DNA from: Dysgonomonas mossii
Lineage (GTDB): Bacteria > Bacteroidota > Bacteroidia > Bacteroidales > Dysgonomonadaceae
Direction: 5' to 3'
Length of the DNA stretch: 64,000 nt
Assembly (NCBI RefSeq): GCF_004569505.1
Contig: NZ_SPPK01000002.1
Span: 868,001-932,000, forward strand
The notes below the pieces were generated by a model. It worked only from the letters and a program-made list of their open reading frames with translations. It was not told the origin of the DNA and did not search any database. Below, one piece after another: positions 9,501-17,823 of the stretch (the stretch's first letter is position 1; each line of letters starts with the position of its first letter). Position numbers and translations under genes: made by a program.

Positions 9501-10989
9501 GGTTGCTTGACTCATAATTGGCAGATATATCTGTGGATAGTTCTCCTACTTGATATGTAGTTCCATTTACTGTATACTGGTAAGCTACTGCAAGTACTTC
9601 GTCGGCTTGTAACGCAGAGTTTAGAGATAAGTACCCTAGCTGAGCGTTGTATGTATATTCCGAAGAACTAAGCATTCGCGCACTTTCTATTTTCTCATAG
9701 TCGAGTCCGCTTTCTATATAGCCATTAAACTCGCTGGTTACTTGCGAAATATCCCTAGCCCTGGTGTGTGCTGTGGTCATCGTACCATATAGGTTATTAG
9801 CGGCATTATATGGTGTCTTTACAGAGCCTGTCCCTATCCATTTTGGATTTTTAATATTGTCACGCTCTGCAATATCGGCAAAGGCAACAATATTTCTAGA
9901 CTGCATAAAGTCGCTTCTCCTATTCGTAACCCATACTTCTATTTTAGTGATTGATACAGGTGAATTGATATAAGGGATTCTACTCATTGCATTATCGTAA
10001 TTATCACGGAAATAGTATCCCAAGAAGAAGTGTCTGTTTTCGTCGTATTGATCAGCCTTAAAAGAGAATTCGGTTGTTTGTATTCCTCCCTTTGTATTCA
10101 CCGTCTGCGACTGAGACTCCTGTTGAGAGATAACTGTATTTATCCGTAGTTTTCCGAACTGAAGTTCTGCGTTGATCCCGAATAAGGCTGTTCCTCCGTT
10201 GATGAGCGAGTTTGTTGTACTCATGCTTACGTTTCCGGCCTCTATCTTCTTTATTATTTCGTCTTCCTTTCCATCGTACCCCAATTTCAGCTTTTTAGAG
10301 TCGAAATCAAATAAGGCTTTGGTGTCATAATTCATGCCGAAGTTGATCTTATCTCCAACCGACGCTGTAACGTTCATCTGGATATCTTCTTTGAACTGAA
10401 AGGTAGTGTGACTTCGGTTGCGTTCCGAGAGGGTAGGGTTGTCTGTGCTACTTCGCTTAAAGCCCATTGTAGTTTCAACATATCCTTGAGTTCTCACCTT
10501 TACTCCACCGGGTCCAAAAAGCCGCTCTGCCGGACCTAAGTTTAGTTTTATGTCTTTCAGAGAAAACTCATCTTTTTCATCTTTCTTGTCGTATGCTTCT
10601 GCATTTTTAGATCTGAAATATCTACTCATGGATTGCTTGAGGGTGTAATCCATATACTCGTCAGAACTTAAAGAAAAAGGAGTGGATATTTCTTGGTCTC
10701 CGATTTTTGTACGGAAAATATACAGTCCGCTGGCAGGGTCATATTCTACAGACTTCTTTAGGTTGTCGGGGTCTTTGAGGTCTGCCGGAGGATTAGCGTT
10801 GAGGTCTTTATAAGTTTCTAACTGTGTTTTCTTTACCGGAAAGAGAGGCACTGTATCATTTGTTTCTAGCAGAGAGCTTTCTTTTTGGGCAATATCGATT
10901 TCCTTTTTTCCGTAAATACCGGAAAATAAACTGATCGAGCTTACTAAAAGCGTGATAAAAAACAAATATTTTGTAAGTTTCTTCTTCAA
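3529..10989 (-). CDS. sprA: SprA/Sov, type IX secretion outer-membrane translocon
   Basis: A 2486-residue exported protein, the size of SprA (Flavobacterium) and Sov (Porphyromonas gingivalis), which form the very large outer-membrane beta barrel of the type IX secretion system. The N-terminus has a signal-peptide-like stretch (LTKYLFFITLLVSSISLFSG). The rest is rich in alternating beta-strand sequence with many N-, Y- and S-rich segments and ends in a barrel-like strand (GISLKFTLVQ). It lies 32 bases downstream of ruvA on the same strand, an arrangement I recall for other Bacteroidetes. Several other-frame open frames inside it are shadows. No other T9SS component, and no cargo with an obvious C-terminal sorting domain, lies in the window. 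Identification is strong from length and character, not from a search. Confidence 0.92.
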   Translation of the reverse strand: MKKKLTKYLFFITLLVSSISLFSGIYGKKEIDIAQKESSLLETNDTVPLFPVKKTQLETYKDLNANPPADLKDPDNLKKSVEYDPASGLYIFRTKIGDQEISTPFSLSSDEYMDYTLKQSMSRYFRSKNAEAYDKKDEKDEFSLKDIKLNLGPAERLFGPGGVKVRTQGYVETTMGFKRSSTDNPTLSERNRSHTTFQFKEDIQMNVTASVGDKINFGMNYDTKALFDFDSKKLKLGYDGKEDEIIKKIEAGNVSMSTTNSLINGGTALFGINAELQFGKLRINTVISQQESQSQTVNTKGGIQTTEFSFKADQYDENRHFFLGYYFRDNYDNAMSRIPYINSPVSITKIEVWVTNRRSDFMQSRNIVAFADIAERDNIKNPKWIGTGSVKTPYNAANNLYGTMTTAHTRARDISQVTSEFNGYIESGLDYEKIESARMLSSSEYTYNAQLGYLSLNSALQADEVLAVAYQYTVNGTTYQVGELSTDISANYESSNPKSGALFVKLLKPISLSPRSYTWDLMMKNIYSLGASNIQQDRFRLNIAYQSDTLGTYINYLPEGNIKNQLLIKMMNLDRLNSQNKEVTQKDGTKGDGIFDYLEGYTVQSQNGRIIFPVVEPFGKHLANKIGSPIIAEKYVYQQLYDSTLTVARQIAEKNKFKIYGSFRGSSNSKAEIDLMSTNIPQGSVKLTANGMLLTEGTDYIVDYTSGIVTIINQNLIDSDANIQASLEERSLGMQRKTMMGLNLSYDISKNFNIGGTIMHLYEKPLTTKTVIGEESVNNTLWGLNTSYKTESMWLTNLIDKIPFVNATQPSQISFMGEFAHMIPGHYQNKDTGGFSYLDDFESSQSRIELKSPYAWNLASTPKELPKYVYPPTISGNKPSDSIQYAKNRAMLSWFTIDPLFTRKGSSLTPSYINSDSLSDHYVREIGITEIYPNRDIRQTESATIPTLNLSYYPNERGPYNLDGEKIDSDGKLLNPRDRWAGITRKMDVRDFEASNIEYIEFWLMDPFVKDFSSSHKGGDLYFNLGEISEDVLKDGKKFYENGLPVNDDPTAYTKTVWGKVPTRQSTVYAFDDNLGAIAREKQDVGLNGLNQEEEKTYGVYKDFLDNLRTKLPQSTLDEMVNDPFSPLNTPSRDLYHFYRGSDYDRERKGILDRYKYYNGTEGNSKPTDQSGERYSTAARGVPDVEDIDQDYTLNENESYYQYRVSLKPDSMNVGRNYIVDEREVTVPLRNGKEEKVKWYQFKIPIRQGKRVGNINDFKSIRFMRMFLTDFEQQTVLRFGTLQLVRGDWRVYDQDLTSGAKMGNGSIDISTVNIEENSERKPVNYVLPPGLSRSLDPDQTQLTKENEQSLSMRVTNLDPEDARAIYKNTSYDLRRYKRIQLFTHAENLINRTELANGDISVFMRLGSDYKNNYYEYEIPLTITPEGNYGNGDRAVVWPKDNMFDFPLELLKNIKLNRNREKRKSGSTVSYTTLYHEYDPDKPNNKVSVMGNPSLSDVYVIMIGVRNNSRLTKSGEVWINELRLTDFDEEGGWAAQGSLNVALSDLGNISVSGRKETAGFGALDQSLMERRQDDYHTYSIAANIDLGRFLPEKAKVSLPLYYSYSNQTTTPKYDPFDQDVTLKESFSLVETKAEKDSIKSLAQEKSTTKSISLNNIKVNIQSKTPMPYDPANFNIGYSFNQTEIKNPSTVYDVTKNYNLTFGYNYSPIVKTWEPFKNTKSKSGAAKYAKSLGFNYLPSNIALNSRITRYYSETLLRDIESYSLGGSNNNEFLSWSQSFLWDRDFNINWDFTKNLKFSFQSGTRAEIEEPYLQVNKKLNRNDYEIWKDSVMHSIRNLGSPLSYRQIARVTYQLPFKNIPATDWLTSNASYTSGYQWDRGAQVEGIEVGNTISNNVTLDFTNRIDMVSLYNKWGFLKKVNDRFDSRRRQSPTQRQQEKRQPERRRFTQDITLRKDTTYTLRHGLNTKNIQVSAKLDGKPYSVKFKKTDTNTILITNKDSANILISVESKINDPNSSQLLTDIIDYSARGLMSLRTLNINYSKRRETHLSGFIPTIGDMFGQKDTNEYGLVPGLGFAFGLEGGEKFINKSLSRDWLVMDTMNISPAVYNSAEKLELRAQIEPIKNLKIELNANYENNKRTEIQYMSKGMPRTLGGNFSMTTIALKTTLRGSNSKNDYQSDTFDKFLAYKEIVKNRLQKQYNNVTLPDGLASGNAATVNPNSGDVLIPAFIAAYTGRDVNNISMSAFPSIWSILPNWNITYDGLSNIPLIKSKFRSLRLSHSYSCFYQVGSYSSFSGWQQAIGGGDDLGYIRDVLGGNPIPSSPYNISSVGITELFRPLIGAEGILNNNMNINAQYNSGRTLTLNMSSYQIIEYLEKEFVLGFGYRINEFNRVIGLTSRTPKNFNNDLDIKTEVSYKSSEALLRKIEEYFTQATSGVTVFTLKISADYTLSRALTLRAFYDRILNKPLISASSYPTTNSNFGISLKFTLVQ

Positions 10990-11021
10990 TCCGACAAGGT
11001 AAATATAAATAGAGTGAATGA

Positions 11022-11603
11022 TCAGAGCATTTTTAGTGCCGTCTTTATTATTTGCTCAACAGTACTGTCCGGTTTGTCTTTCAATATTTTAGACACTGCT
11101 TTTTGCGAAGCCTGCTGAGGAAAGCCTAACATTACCAGTGCTGCAATAGCTTCTTCTCCCGCCTGACTTGTTTTTGCAAACATCTCTACAGACTCAATTC
11201 CACTGACCTTGATTTTATCTTTCAGGTCAACAATTACACGTTGGGCGGTCTTAGTGCCTATACCCTTAACGGTTTTTAGTATATCCGAGTTACCGGAGGC
11301 TATTACGTTTGTTAATTCCTGTACAGTCATCGACGATAGAATCATACGACCCGTGCTTGCTCCTATGCCGGAGACACTTATCAATAAGATGAATAGCTCA
11401 CGTTCTTGTTTTTCGGAGAAACCATATAGCTGGTAAGCGTCTTCTCTTATTGCCTCATATATGTATAATTTGGCACTCTTTTGTCCTGAGATACTGGTAT
11501 ATGTATTTAAGCTTATGTTAATAAAATAACCTATACCATGTGTTTCGAGTGTAGCGGAAGTAGGGGTTAGTTCAGCAATATCCCCTTTTATATAATCTAT
11601 CAT
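11022..11603 (-). CDS. ruvA: Holliday junction branch migration protein RuvA
   Basis: RuvA binds four-way DNA junctions and guides the RuvB motor in recombination repair. The 193 residues match the usual length. The N-terminal OB fold begins [12 protein letters not shown]. Two helix-hairpin-helix motifs follow ([14 protein letters not shown] and [20 protein letters not shown]), and the C-terminal helical domain III begins near [12 protein letters not shown]. It is probably cotranscribed with sprA. A minus-strand TACCTTTG box at 11855-11862 could be its promoter. Confidence 0.96.
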   Translation of the reverse strand: MIDYIKGDIAELTPTSATLETHGIGYFINISLNTYTSISGQKSAKLYIYEAIREDAYQLYGFSEKQERELFILLISVSGIGASTGRMILSSMTVQELTNVIASGNSDILKTVKGIGTKTAQRVIVDLKDKIKVSGIESVEMFAKTSQAGEEAIAALVMLGFPQQASQKAVSKILKDKPDSTVEQIIKTALKML

Positions 11604-12030
11604 AATCGGTTCGTAAATTTTACTAATTTATAACGTGTAAATATTAAAAAAAGTATATTTCAAGACGATTTAGAGGTTGTTTAACTTTCGTTTTATGTAG
11701 CATACGTATGATAAATTAAGGATATTTGCTATCAAATCCAAATTCTTATATCACGCCTCTTTGCGTATGCCATTAAATAATAATCTAAAAATGAAAAATC
11801 AAATACTCTATCTTTCTTGTTCGTGTTTGCCATTCAGGCTTCTTATTTAATGAGCAAAGGTAAGATTTTTGTGTTACTTTTTGTACCTTTGTATGTTTCC
11901 ATTGAATTATTTAATTTAAAACTATAACGATAAATAGAGTCCTAAATCAAGCAAATCATTTATGTATCGCTAAAATTGATAATGGAAGTTAAATAAAGAG
12001 ATAATTGATAACCTCAAATATTTGAATTAT
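11604..12030. promoter_or_regulatory. Divergent promoter region between ruvA and dcp
   Basis: A 427-base AT-rich stretch without a gene. It holds back-to-back -7 boxes: TACCTTTG on the minus strand at 11855-11862 (toward ruvA-sprA) and TACCTTTG on the plus strand at 11884-11891 (toward dcp, leader about 135 bases). Nothing else recognisable was seen. Confidence 0.5.
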
Positions 12031-14124
12031 ATGAAAAAAAAGTGTTTTTTCGTTTTATTATTAACAATAGCTATGACTACAATTCAAGCTCAAAACCCGT
12101 TTTTCTCGGCGTATAAAACGCCTTACGATACACCGCCGTTCAATAAAATCAAGAACGAGCATTACGAACCTGCTATAGAAAAAGGAATAGCAGAGCATCA
12201 GGCTGAAATAAACAAGATAGTAATGATCAGGGCCGTTCCTACCTTCGAGAATACAATCGTTCCTTTGGAAGAGTCCGGAAAGCTGTTGAGTAGAGTAACA
12301 TCAGTGTTCTTTAATCTACTCAGCTCCGAGAGCAATGATGAGATGATGGAAATCGCACAGCGTATTCAACCAAAACTTTCGGAACATTCCAATTCAATAA
12401 CATTGAATGAAGGTTTGTTTCAAAAAGTGAAGGCTGTTTATGATAAACGTCTGGAATCGAATCTTACACCCGAGCAAATCCGTCTGGTAGAAAAAACATA
12501 CCGAGGCTTTGAAAATAGCGGGGCTACACTTGTAGGAAAAGATAGAGATACATACAAAGAGCTTTCTACAAAGCTGAGCCAATTGACTTTAGATTTTGGA
12601 CAGAATGCTTTGAAAGAAAGTAATAAATTTGAGATGCTTCTGACAGATGAGGCTGATTTGGCAGGATTGCCTCAGATGGTGAAAGATGCTGCGGCAGCCA
12701 AAGCAAAGGCTAAAGGAAAAGAAGGATATATCTTCGATCTTTCTGCACCTAGCTATATTGCATTTATGAAATATTCTACTCGCCGTGACCTTCGTCAGAA
12801 ACTATATATGGCATACAATACAAAATGTGTAGCCGGTGGAGAGTTCGACAATCAGGAGAATGTAAAAGAAATAGCTAAAACCAGAATGCAAATAGCGAAT
12901 CTTTTGGGCTATCCGGATTATGCTACTTATACATTACGGAACAAGATGGCAAAAGATAAGGAGCATGTTTACGGCTTGTTGGATGACTTGTTTAGCGCTT
13001 ATGCACAGGCGGCTCGTGAAGATGTGAAGATGGTAGAAGGCTTTGCTGTAGGAATGGAAGGAAAAGCAATAGACCTGCAACCTTGGGACTGGTCTTTCTA
13101 TTCAGAAAAACTTAAAGATGCTAAATATAGTGTAAGCGATGAATTGGTACGTCCTTACTTTGAATTGGAAAATGTAAAGAAAGGTGTTTTTGGCCTCGCT
13201 ACAGATCTGTATGGAATTACATTTAAAAAGAATACTAAAATACAGGTTTATCATCCTGAAGTAGAAGCTTTTGATGTGTTAGACGAAAAGGGTAATTTTT
13301 TGGCTGTTCTGTATACAGACTTTCATCCACGTGAAGGAAAACGCCAAGGAGCATGGATGTCTGAGTTTAAAGGACAGTATGTAGAAAAAGGAAAAGACTC
13401 TCGTCCGTTTGTTACGATTGTGATGAACTTTACACGTCCAACAGAGACTGAGCCTGCTTTACTTACTTTCGACGAGGTAGAAACATTCCTTCATGAGTTT
13501 GGACATGCCTTGCATGGTATGTTAACCAAATGTACTTACGAAACATTGTCAGGTACAAATGTTTTACATGATTTTGTAGAGCTACCTTCTCAGATAATGG
13601 AAAACTGGTTAACAGAAAAGGAATATCTAGATAAGTTTGCCGTTCATTACAAAACAGGAGAAAAAATACCTGCTGATCTTGTAAAGAAACTTGTAGATGC
13701 CGCCAATTATAATGCAGGATATCTCTGCTATCGTCAATTATCATTCGGATACCTTGATATGGCATGGCATACTTTAGAGCAACCATATACAGGTGATGTG
13801 ATCTCATTTGAGCGTAAGGCAATGGACAAAACAGCCTTGTTGCCAGTAGTAGAAGGCACTAATATGTCTACATCATTCAGCCATATATTTGCCGGAGGAT
13901 ATGCTGCCGGATATTATGGTTATAAATGGGCGGAGGTATTGGATGCAGATGCTTTTGCATTGTTCAAACAAACGGGTATTTTCAACAAAGATACAGCTCG
14001 TTCGTTCCGTGAAAACATTTTAGAGAAAGGGAATACCGAAGAACCAATGACTTTGTATGTTAAATTCAGAGGGCAAGAACCTACTGTAAATGCATTGCTG
14101 GAAAGAAACGGTATAAAGAAATAA
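12031..14124 (+). CDS. dcp: M3-family peptidyl-dipeptidase (Dcp-like), exported
   Basis: A zinc metallopeptidase of family M3 that removes C-terminal dipeptides from peptides. The zinc site HEFGHALH is at about residues 487-494, with a downstream glutamate-bearing helix as in Dcp and oligopeptidase A. At 697 residues it has the usual size. The N-terminus MKKKCFFVLLLTIAMTTIQAQ is a signal peptide, so it acts in the periplasm. I place the start at the ATG at 12031; an in-frame TTG three codons earlier is less likely. The gene stands alone and ends at a strong terminator. Confidence 0.93.
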   Translation: MKKKCFFVLLLTIAMTTIQAQNPFFSAYKTPYDTPPFNKIKNEHYEPAIEKGIAEHQAEINKIVMIRAVPTFENTIVPLEESGKLLSRVTSVFFNLLSSESNDEMMEIAQRIQPKLSEHSNSITLNEGLFQKVKAVYDKRLESNLTPEQIRLVEKTYRGFENSGATLVGKDRDTYKELSTKLSQLTLDFGQNALKESNKFEMLLTDEADLAGLPQMVKDAAAAKAKAKGKEGYIFDLSAPSYIAFMKYSTRRDLRQKLYMAYNTKCVAGGEFDNQENVKEIAKTRMQIANLLGYPDYATYTLRNKMAKDKEHVYGLLDDLFSAYAQAAREDVKMVEGFAVGMEGKAIDLQPWDWSFYSEKLKDAKYSVSDELVRPYFELENVKKGVFGLATDLYGITFKKNTKIQVYHPEVEAFDVLDEKGNFLAVLYTDFHPREGKRQGAWMSEFKGQYVEKGKDSRPFVTIVMNFTRPTETEPALLTFDEVETFLHEFGHALHGMLTKCTYETLSGTNVLHDFVELPSQIMENWLTEKEYLDKFAVHYKTGEKIPADLVKKLVDAANYNAGYLCYRQLSFGYLDMAWHTLEQPYTGDVISFERKAMDKTALLPVVEGTNMSTSFSHIFAGGYAAGYYGYKWAEVLDADAFALFKQTGIFNKDTARSFRENILEKGNTEEPMTLYVKFRGQEPTVNALLERNGIKK

Positions 14125-14142
14125 AGCCGGAGAAAATATTAT

Positions 14143-14180
14143 AAAAAGAGTCGTCGGGGTTTTCCGATGACTCTTTTTTT
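14143..14180 (+). terminator. Terminator of dcp
   Basis: Hairpin with stem AAAAAGAGTC.TCGG / CCGA.GACTCTTTTT and a T-run, about 20 bases after the dcp stop. It resembles a standard intrinsic terminator. Confidence 0.8.
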
Positions 14181-14217
14181 TATGGAAGGGTTGAATCTTA
14201 TTGCATCAATAAAAAAA

Positions 14218-14244
14218 GGAGTTGTCATCGAAAGAGACAACTCC
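14218..14244 (-). terminator. Terminator for the convergent secreted-protein gene
   Basis: Perfect 9-bp inverted repeat (GGAGTTGTC / GACAACTCC) with a 9-base loop. On the minus strand it is followed by seven T residues. It lies 120 bases beyond the stop of the gene at 14366-15589 and faces the dcp terminator. Confidence 0.7.
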
Positions 14245-14365
14245 AATTATAGACTTAATGTATTACAAACTTTCTGCGTTTTTTATTTAAGTAGTTTTAT
14301 TTTAACCTTAATGTGTTAATCGATATTTTTTATTCGATATTTTGCTGTTTAATAATGTTTTATGT

Positions 14366-15589
14366 TTAAAGCTTCCAGTAAATAAGGCTGGTGCGTATAG
14401 CACTGGTTGAACTTAATCCCTGTCTTAATGTCCAGTTCGATAAATCGGGTCTAAGCATACTGATAATAACCTTATCTCCTGCATCAAATGTTCCTCCTAG
14501 TGTTACGCTATAACTATAATCTTGTTGGTTAGTTGGTAGCCCTAAAACTACTACGTCGATTTCAGCGGCATCTATAAGGGTAGATTTGTCGTTTTTTTGA
14601 AGATATATATAGAATGGTAAACGATTCTGAGTGGTTGTTCCAATTCGGCCGTAAAGTCGTAGTGAGAATGCGTAGCTTCCCGATTCATTTATTGTGATAT
14701 CGCCGAATGGAAGTTGGTTGGCTTGAGCATGGTCTCCATTTACACTATTATAGGTTGTGCTGATAGTAATATCGCTGGTTAAGTTTTTTAGGTTTATGCC
14801 TATCATGCCGTCACCGATTTTTATATTACTACAAGTCTGACCTAAAAAGTCGATAGAAGGTATGGTTGCTGCTGTTGGAGATGATGCTATCGGTGTCCCA
14901 AATATTCGGTACATAACTTCTCCTCCTCCGTAGGCGAGTTTACCTCCAATTCGTTCTATCGATAGTCCATTATCTATTGATGTTGCGGCAGTTCCTGAGT
15001 ATGATCCTCCATTTCCTCCTAAATAAGGTACTTTTAGTATTCCTTCGAAAGGAACATTTGCCGTATAGGTATTAGGTGTCATTTGAGAACTACTGCATAT
15101 TAAGGATGTGATTTGAGGTTGTATAACCGGACTGTCGTCTATTTTTCTCCATTCTGTCCCTGTCCAGATATGTACTCCAATAACAAAGTCGCCGGTATTT
15201 GTTAAATTAAATACTGTCATTCCTACATGTTTCTTCTTTAACTCTGCTTTGTTGTTTGTGTATTCAATTTGTTCAGAGCTTGTAGAGGTATTCCAATACA
15301 TAGGGTATAACTCATTTTTGTTTGTAAGTAGAACACGAGGCAGAACTACACCTTTGTCTGATGTCTGGTTTTGGCTTTTGGCCGCAAACTCCTTTAGGTC
15401 TAAAATAGAACCTCCCTCCGGTGAGACATTCGAACCTATTGTTACTTGTCCCGTAGCATTACTTGTGATCATAAAGCAAGCAAAGGTCATACATAGGTAA
15501 GCGAAACTTTTTGTTTTCCTTGTTCTTGTCTTTTCCTTTAATCCGTTAAGGTGAATTAAAAAGTAATTAAGTAAATTGTTTGTTGTCAT
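14366..15589 (-). CDS. Secreted protein of unknown function
   Basis: 407 residues. A long basic N-terminus leads into a hydrophobic segment (SFAYLCMTFACFMITSNATG), followed by QVTIGS and a P.GGSILDLK pattern that recurs in secreted Bacteroidetes proteins of unknown function. The middle has a WTG.EWRKI segment typical of repeated extracellular domains, and the C-terminal half looks like a beta sandwich. No catalytic motif and no clear T9SS sorting domain were seen. It is monocistronic with its own terminator. A cell-surface or extracellular role is inferred; the exact function is not recognisable. Confidence 0.8.
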   Translation of the reverse strand: MTTNNLLNYFLIHLNGLKEKTRTRKTKSFAYLCMTFACFMITSNATGQVTIGSNVSPEGGSILDLKEFAAKSQNQTSDKGVVLPRVLLTNKNELYPMYWNTSTSSEQIEYTNNKAELKKKHVGMTVFNLTNTGDFVIGVHIWTGTEWRKIDDSPVIQPQITSLICSSSQMTPNTYTANVPFEGILKVPYLGGNGGSYSGTAATSIDNGLSIERIGGKLAYGGGEVMYRIFGTPIASSPTAATIPSIDFLGQTCSNIKIGDGMIGINLKNLTSDITISTTYNSVNGDHAQANQLPFGDITINESGSYAFSLRLYGRIGTTTQNRLPFYIYLQKNDKSTLIDAAEIDVVVLGLPTNQQDYSYSVTLGGTFDAGDKVIISMLRPDLSNWTLRQGLSSTSAIRTSLIYWKL

Positions 15590-16038
15590 AAATGTAAAAG
15601 TTAATTGTTTGTGTATTTAAGTCTGAAATTCCTGACATTTCAATATAATAATATGTCTGTGTGTATGGTGTGCCCAAAATGCTTTGTGCAAACAAATTAC
15701 AAAATAGATAAAAGAGTAATATTTTATTATCTATTAGTGTTAAAGACTATAGTTTGATTTTCTCTGGGTATTAATTTTGTAAAATTTCCTTATATCGAAC
15801 GGTTTAAATTTTGTTTTATAAATTTTGTTATGTTAAATGAGTTCGTGTCAAAGTTTGTTTGCAAATGTAATGTTTATTTTTTATAAATACAATATTCAAT
15901 TTTAATAAAAGAATATTGATTGTTGTTGAACAAGTCTTCGATCTTTTTTTTGAAATGGGTTTTGTTATTGTGCTGAATGAGAGAGAATCATCACTTAAAG
16001 AGGAAGTGTTCCAAGTTTGGATATATGATATAATAAAA
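15590..16038. other. Gene-free AT-rich stretch with one promoter candidate
   Basis: About 450 bases. A minus-strand TACATTTG box at 15862-15869 could serve the secreted-protein gene with a leader of about 260 bases. A plus-strand open frame starting at 15916 runs antisense through tRNA-His and is not taken as a gene. Confidence 0.4.
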
Positions 16039-16067
16039 AAAGAAACTGTTTATTTAACAGTTTCTTT
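16039..16067 (-). terminator. Terminator of tRNA-His
   Basis: Perfect 12-bp inverted repeat (AAAGAAACTGTT at 16039-16050, AACAGTTTCTTT at 16056-16067) directly beyond the 3' end of the tRNA. A T-rich run follows on the minus strand. Confidence 0.8.
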
Positions 16068-16072
16068 TCTAG

Positions 16073-16147
<75 letters not shown>

Positions 16148-16164
16148 GTTTTGCAATTGCGGTG

Positions 16165-16172
16165 CAAATATA
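16165..16172 (-). promoter_or_regulatory. Promoter box of tRNA-His
   Basis: TATATTTG on the minus strand, about 18 bases before the tRNA. The leader then contains GCAAAACGG immediately at the tRNA 5' end, the same string found before tRNA-Phe. Confidence 0.6.
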
Positions 16173-16286
16173 TGCATTTTTCTTGTATTAGCAAGGGGTA
16201 TGATGAAAAATCTTAATCTTTTTTATTTAGACTCTTCACCTATAAAATCTATGTTCTTTTAATACAGATATTTCGAAATGAAAGTG

Positions 16287-16294
16287 TATTTTTG
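16287..16294 (+). promoter_or_regulatory. Promoter box of the symporter gene
   Basis: TATTTTTG matches TAnnTTTG, 25 bases upstream of the symporter ATG, giving a short leader. Confidence 0.55.
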
Positions 16295-16318
16295 TCGACT
16301 TATATAAGAGTTTGATTA

Positions 16319-17563
16319 ATGAATGTTTTGAAGAACTACGCATTTACGATCTTTTTGCTTCTCGGTATTCTGATTGGTGGTATTTGCGGTATTATTTTTG
16401 GAGAAGGGGCTAGTGTTGTAAAGCCTGTGGGGGATATTTTTCTCAATTTGATGTTTGTGCTCATCGTGCCGCTTGTTTTCTTTAGTGTAGCATCATCTAT
16501 TTACAACATGCGCGACTCTAACATGGTCGGCAAAGTGATAGGAAGCATTGTTTTTGTATTTCTCTTTACCGGAGTTGTGGCCGCCGCCGTATCCTATCTT
16601 TTTACCCTCTTATATAATCCTCTAGGAGGAGTTAATCAGTCGGAATTTTTACTAGGGCTGCCCCAACAAACAGTAAAACAATTGACTTCTGCCGAAATAT
16701 TTGTGAATGTCTTTACTGTTTCCGATTTTCAGCAGCTATTTACAAAAGCGAATCTGCTGCCTCTTATTATATTCTCTATCTTCTTTGGCTTGGCGACCTC
16801 TTTTTCGGGTACGAAAGGAAAAATAGTGGCAGACTTTTTAAATGCTTCCACTCATGTAATTATGAAAATGATGGATATCATAATGAAAGCGGCTCCTATC
16901 GGACTAGGCTGTTACTTTGCCGATACGGTTGGGAATCTGGGCGGACAGATACTGAATGGGTATATGCATGTTTTTATTCTTTTCCTCATCCTTACAGGAA
17001 TTAGCTTTTTCGGGCTCAACTCTATATATGTGTTTTGGGCGGGAGGTAAAAAAGGTTTTGTTTCGTTTTGGCAGAATATATTGACTCCATCACTTACGGC
17101 GATTGCCACATCTTCCAGTGCAGCATGTATTCCTGTCAATATAGAAGCTTCTAAGCGGATGGGTATTCCCTCGCGTATTGCCGAAACAGTGATTCCGTTA
17201 GGTACAAACATGCACAAGGATGGTTCTATCATAGGTGGTGTTCTGAAAATTATATTTCTATTTACTATTTTCGGGCAAGAGATAACATCTTCTTCGAATA
17301 TGTTTATGATTATAGGTGTTGCCGTACTATCTGCTGCCGTTGTAGGAGCTATCCCAAGCGGAGGTATGACGGGCGAATTGTTGATTTGTTCTATCTTTGG
17401 GTTTTCACCTCAGTTTGCTGCTACATTGATGATTATAAGTACTATAATCGATGTGCCGGCTACACTGCTCAACTCTACGGGGAATGTGGTTTGTGCAATG
17501 ATGGTAACCCGTTTGGCAGAAGGAAAGGATTGGGTAAAGAAACAGTTTATCGATGCATCATAA
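16319..17563 (+). CDS. Dicarboxylate/amino acid:cation symporter (DAACS family)
   Basis: A 414-residue inner-membrane transporter of the GltP/DctA/SstT superfamily, which couples uptake of acidic amino acids or C4 dicarboxylates to Na+ or H+. The re-entrant serine-rich loop reads ATSSSAACIPVNIEA. The TM7 signature is GTNMHKDGS, where most relatives have NMDG-type residues. The second hairpin region is IPSGGMTGELL. There are about eight hydrophobic segments, and the length is normal. Substrate cannot be assigned. It has its own promoter and sits apart from ileS. Confidence 0.9.
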   Translation: MNVLKNYAFTIFLLLGILIGGICGIIFGEGASVVKPVGDIFLNLMFVLIVPLVFFSVASSIYNMRDSNMVGKVIGSIVFVFLFTGVVAAAVSYLFTLLYNPLGGVNQSEFLLGLPQQTVKQLTSAEIFVNVFTVSDFQQLFTKANLLPLIIFSIFFGLATSFSGTKGKIVADFLNASTHVIMKMMDIIMKAAPIGLGCYFADTVGNLGGQILNGYMHVFILFLILTGISFFGLNSIYVFWAGGKKGFVSFWQNILTPSLTAIATSSSAACIPVNIEASKRMGIPSRIAETVIPLGTNMHKDGSIIGGVLKIIFLFTIFGQEITSSSNMFMIIGVAVLSAAVVGAIPSGGMTGELLICSIFGFSPQFAATLMIISTIIDVPATLLNSTGNVVCAMMVTRLAEGKDWVKKQFIDAS

Positions 17564-17608
17564 ATTTATCTCTTAATAATATAGGGTCTTTACATCCGAA
17601 ATAAAAAA

Positions 17609-17649
17609 GTGACATCAAAAAACAGATACGAATCTGTTACTTTTGTTAC
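17609..17649 (+). repeat. 41-bp GTGAC-type repeat, copy A (upstream of ileS)
   Basis: Starts GTGACATCA and ends CTGTTACTTTTGTTAC. The inner part holds a perfect AACAGAT/ATCTGTT palindrome. The conserved end contains a TACTTTTG promoter-like box (17638-17645) pointing to ileS 179 bases on. Related copies are at 26872-26912 and 58756-58795. Confidence 0.7.
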
Positions 17650-17783
17650 TTTTCTTGTTTTTATTCTTTGGCATGAGTTTTGTATTTATTTGCAATCAGT
17701 TGTGATCATTGTGAATTATCTTTTTTTACCTTATTATATTAACTAACGTAAAATCGTACACTATACCGTATAGATTTTTTCAT

Positions 17784-17791
17784 TATATTTG
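17784..17791 (+). promoter_or_regulatory. Proximal promoter box of ileS
   Basis: TATATTTG matches TAnnTTTG, 32 bases before the ileS start. Confidence 0.55.
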
Positions 17792-17823
17792 TCCTCAATT
17801 TTTTAAGCAGGTTATTTTACATT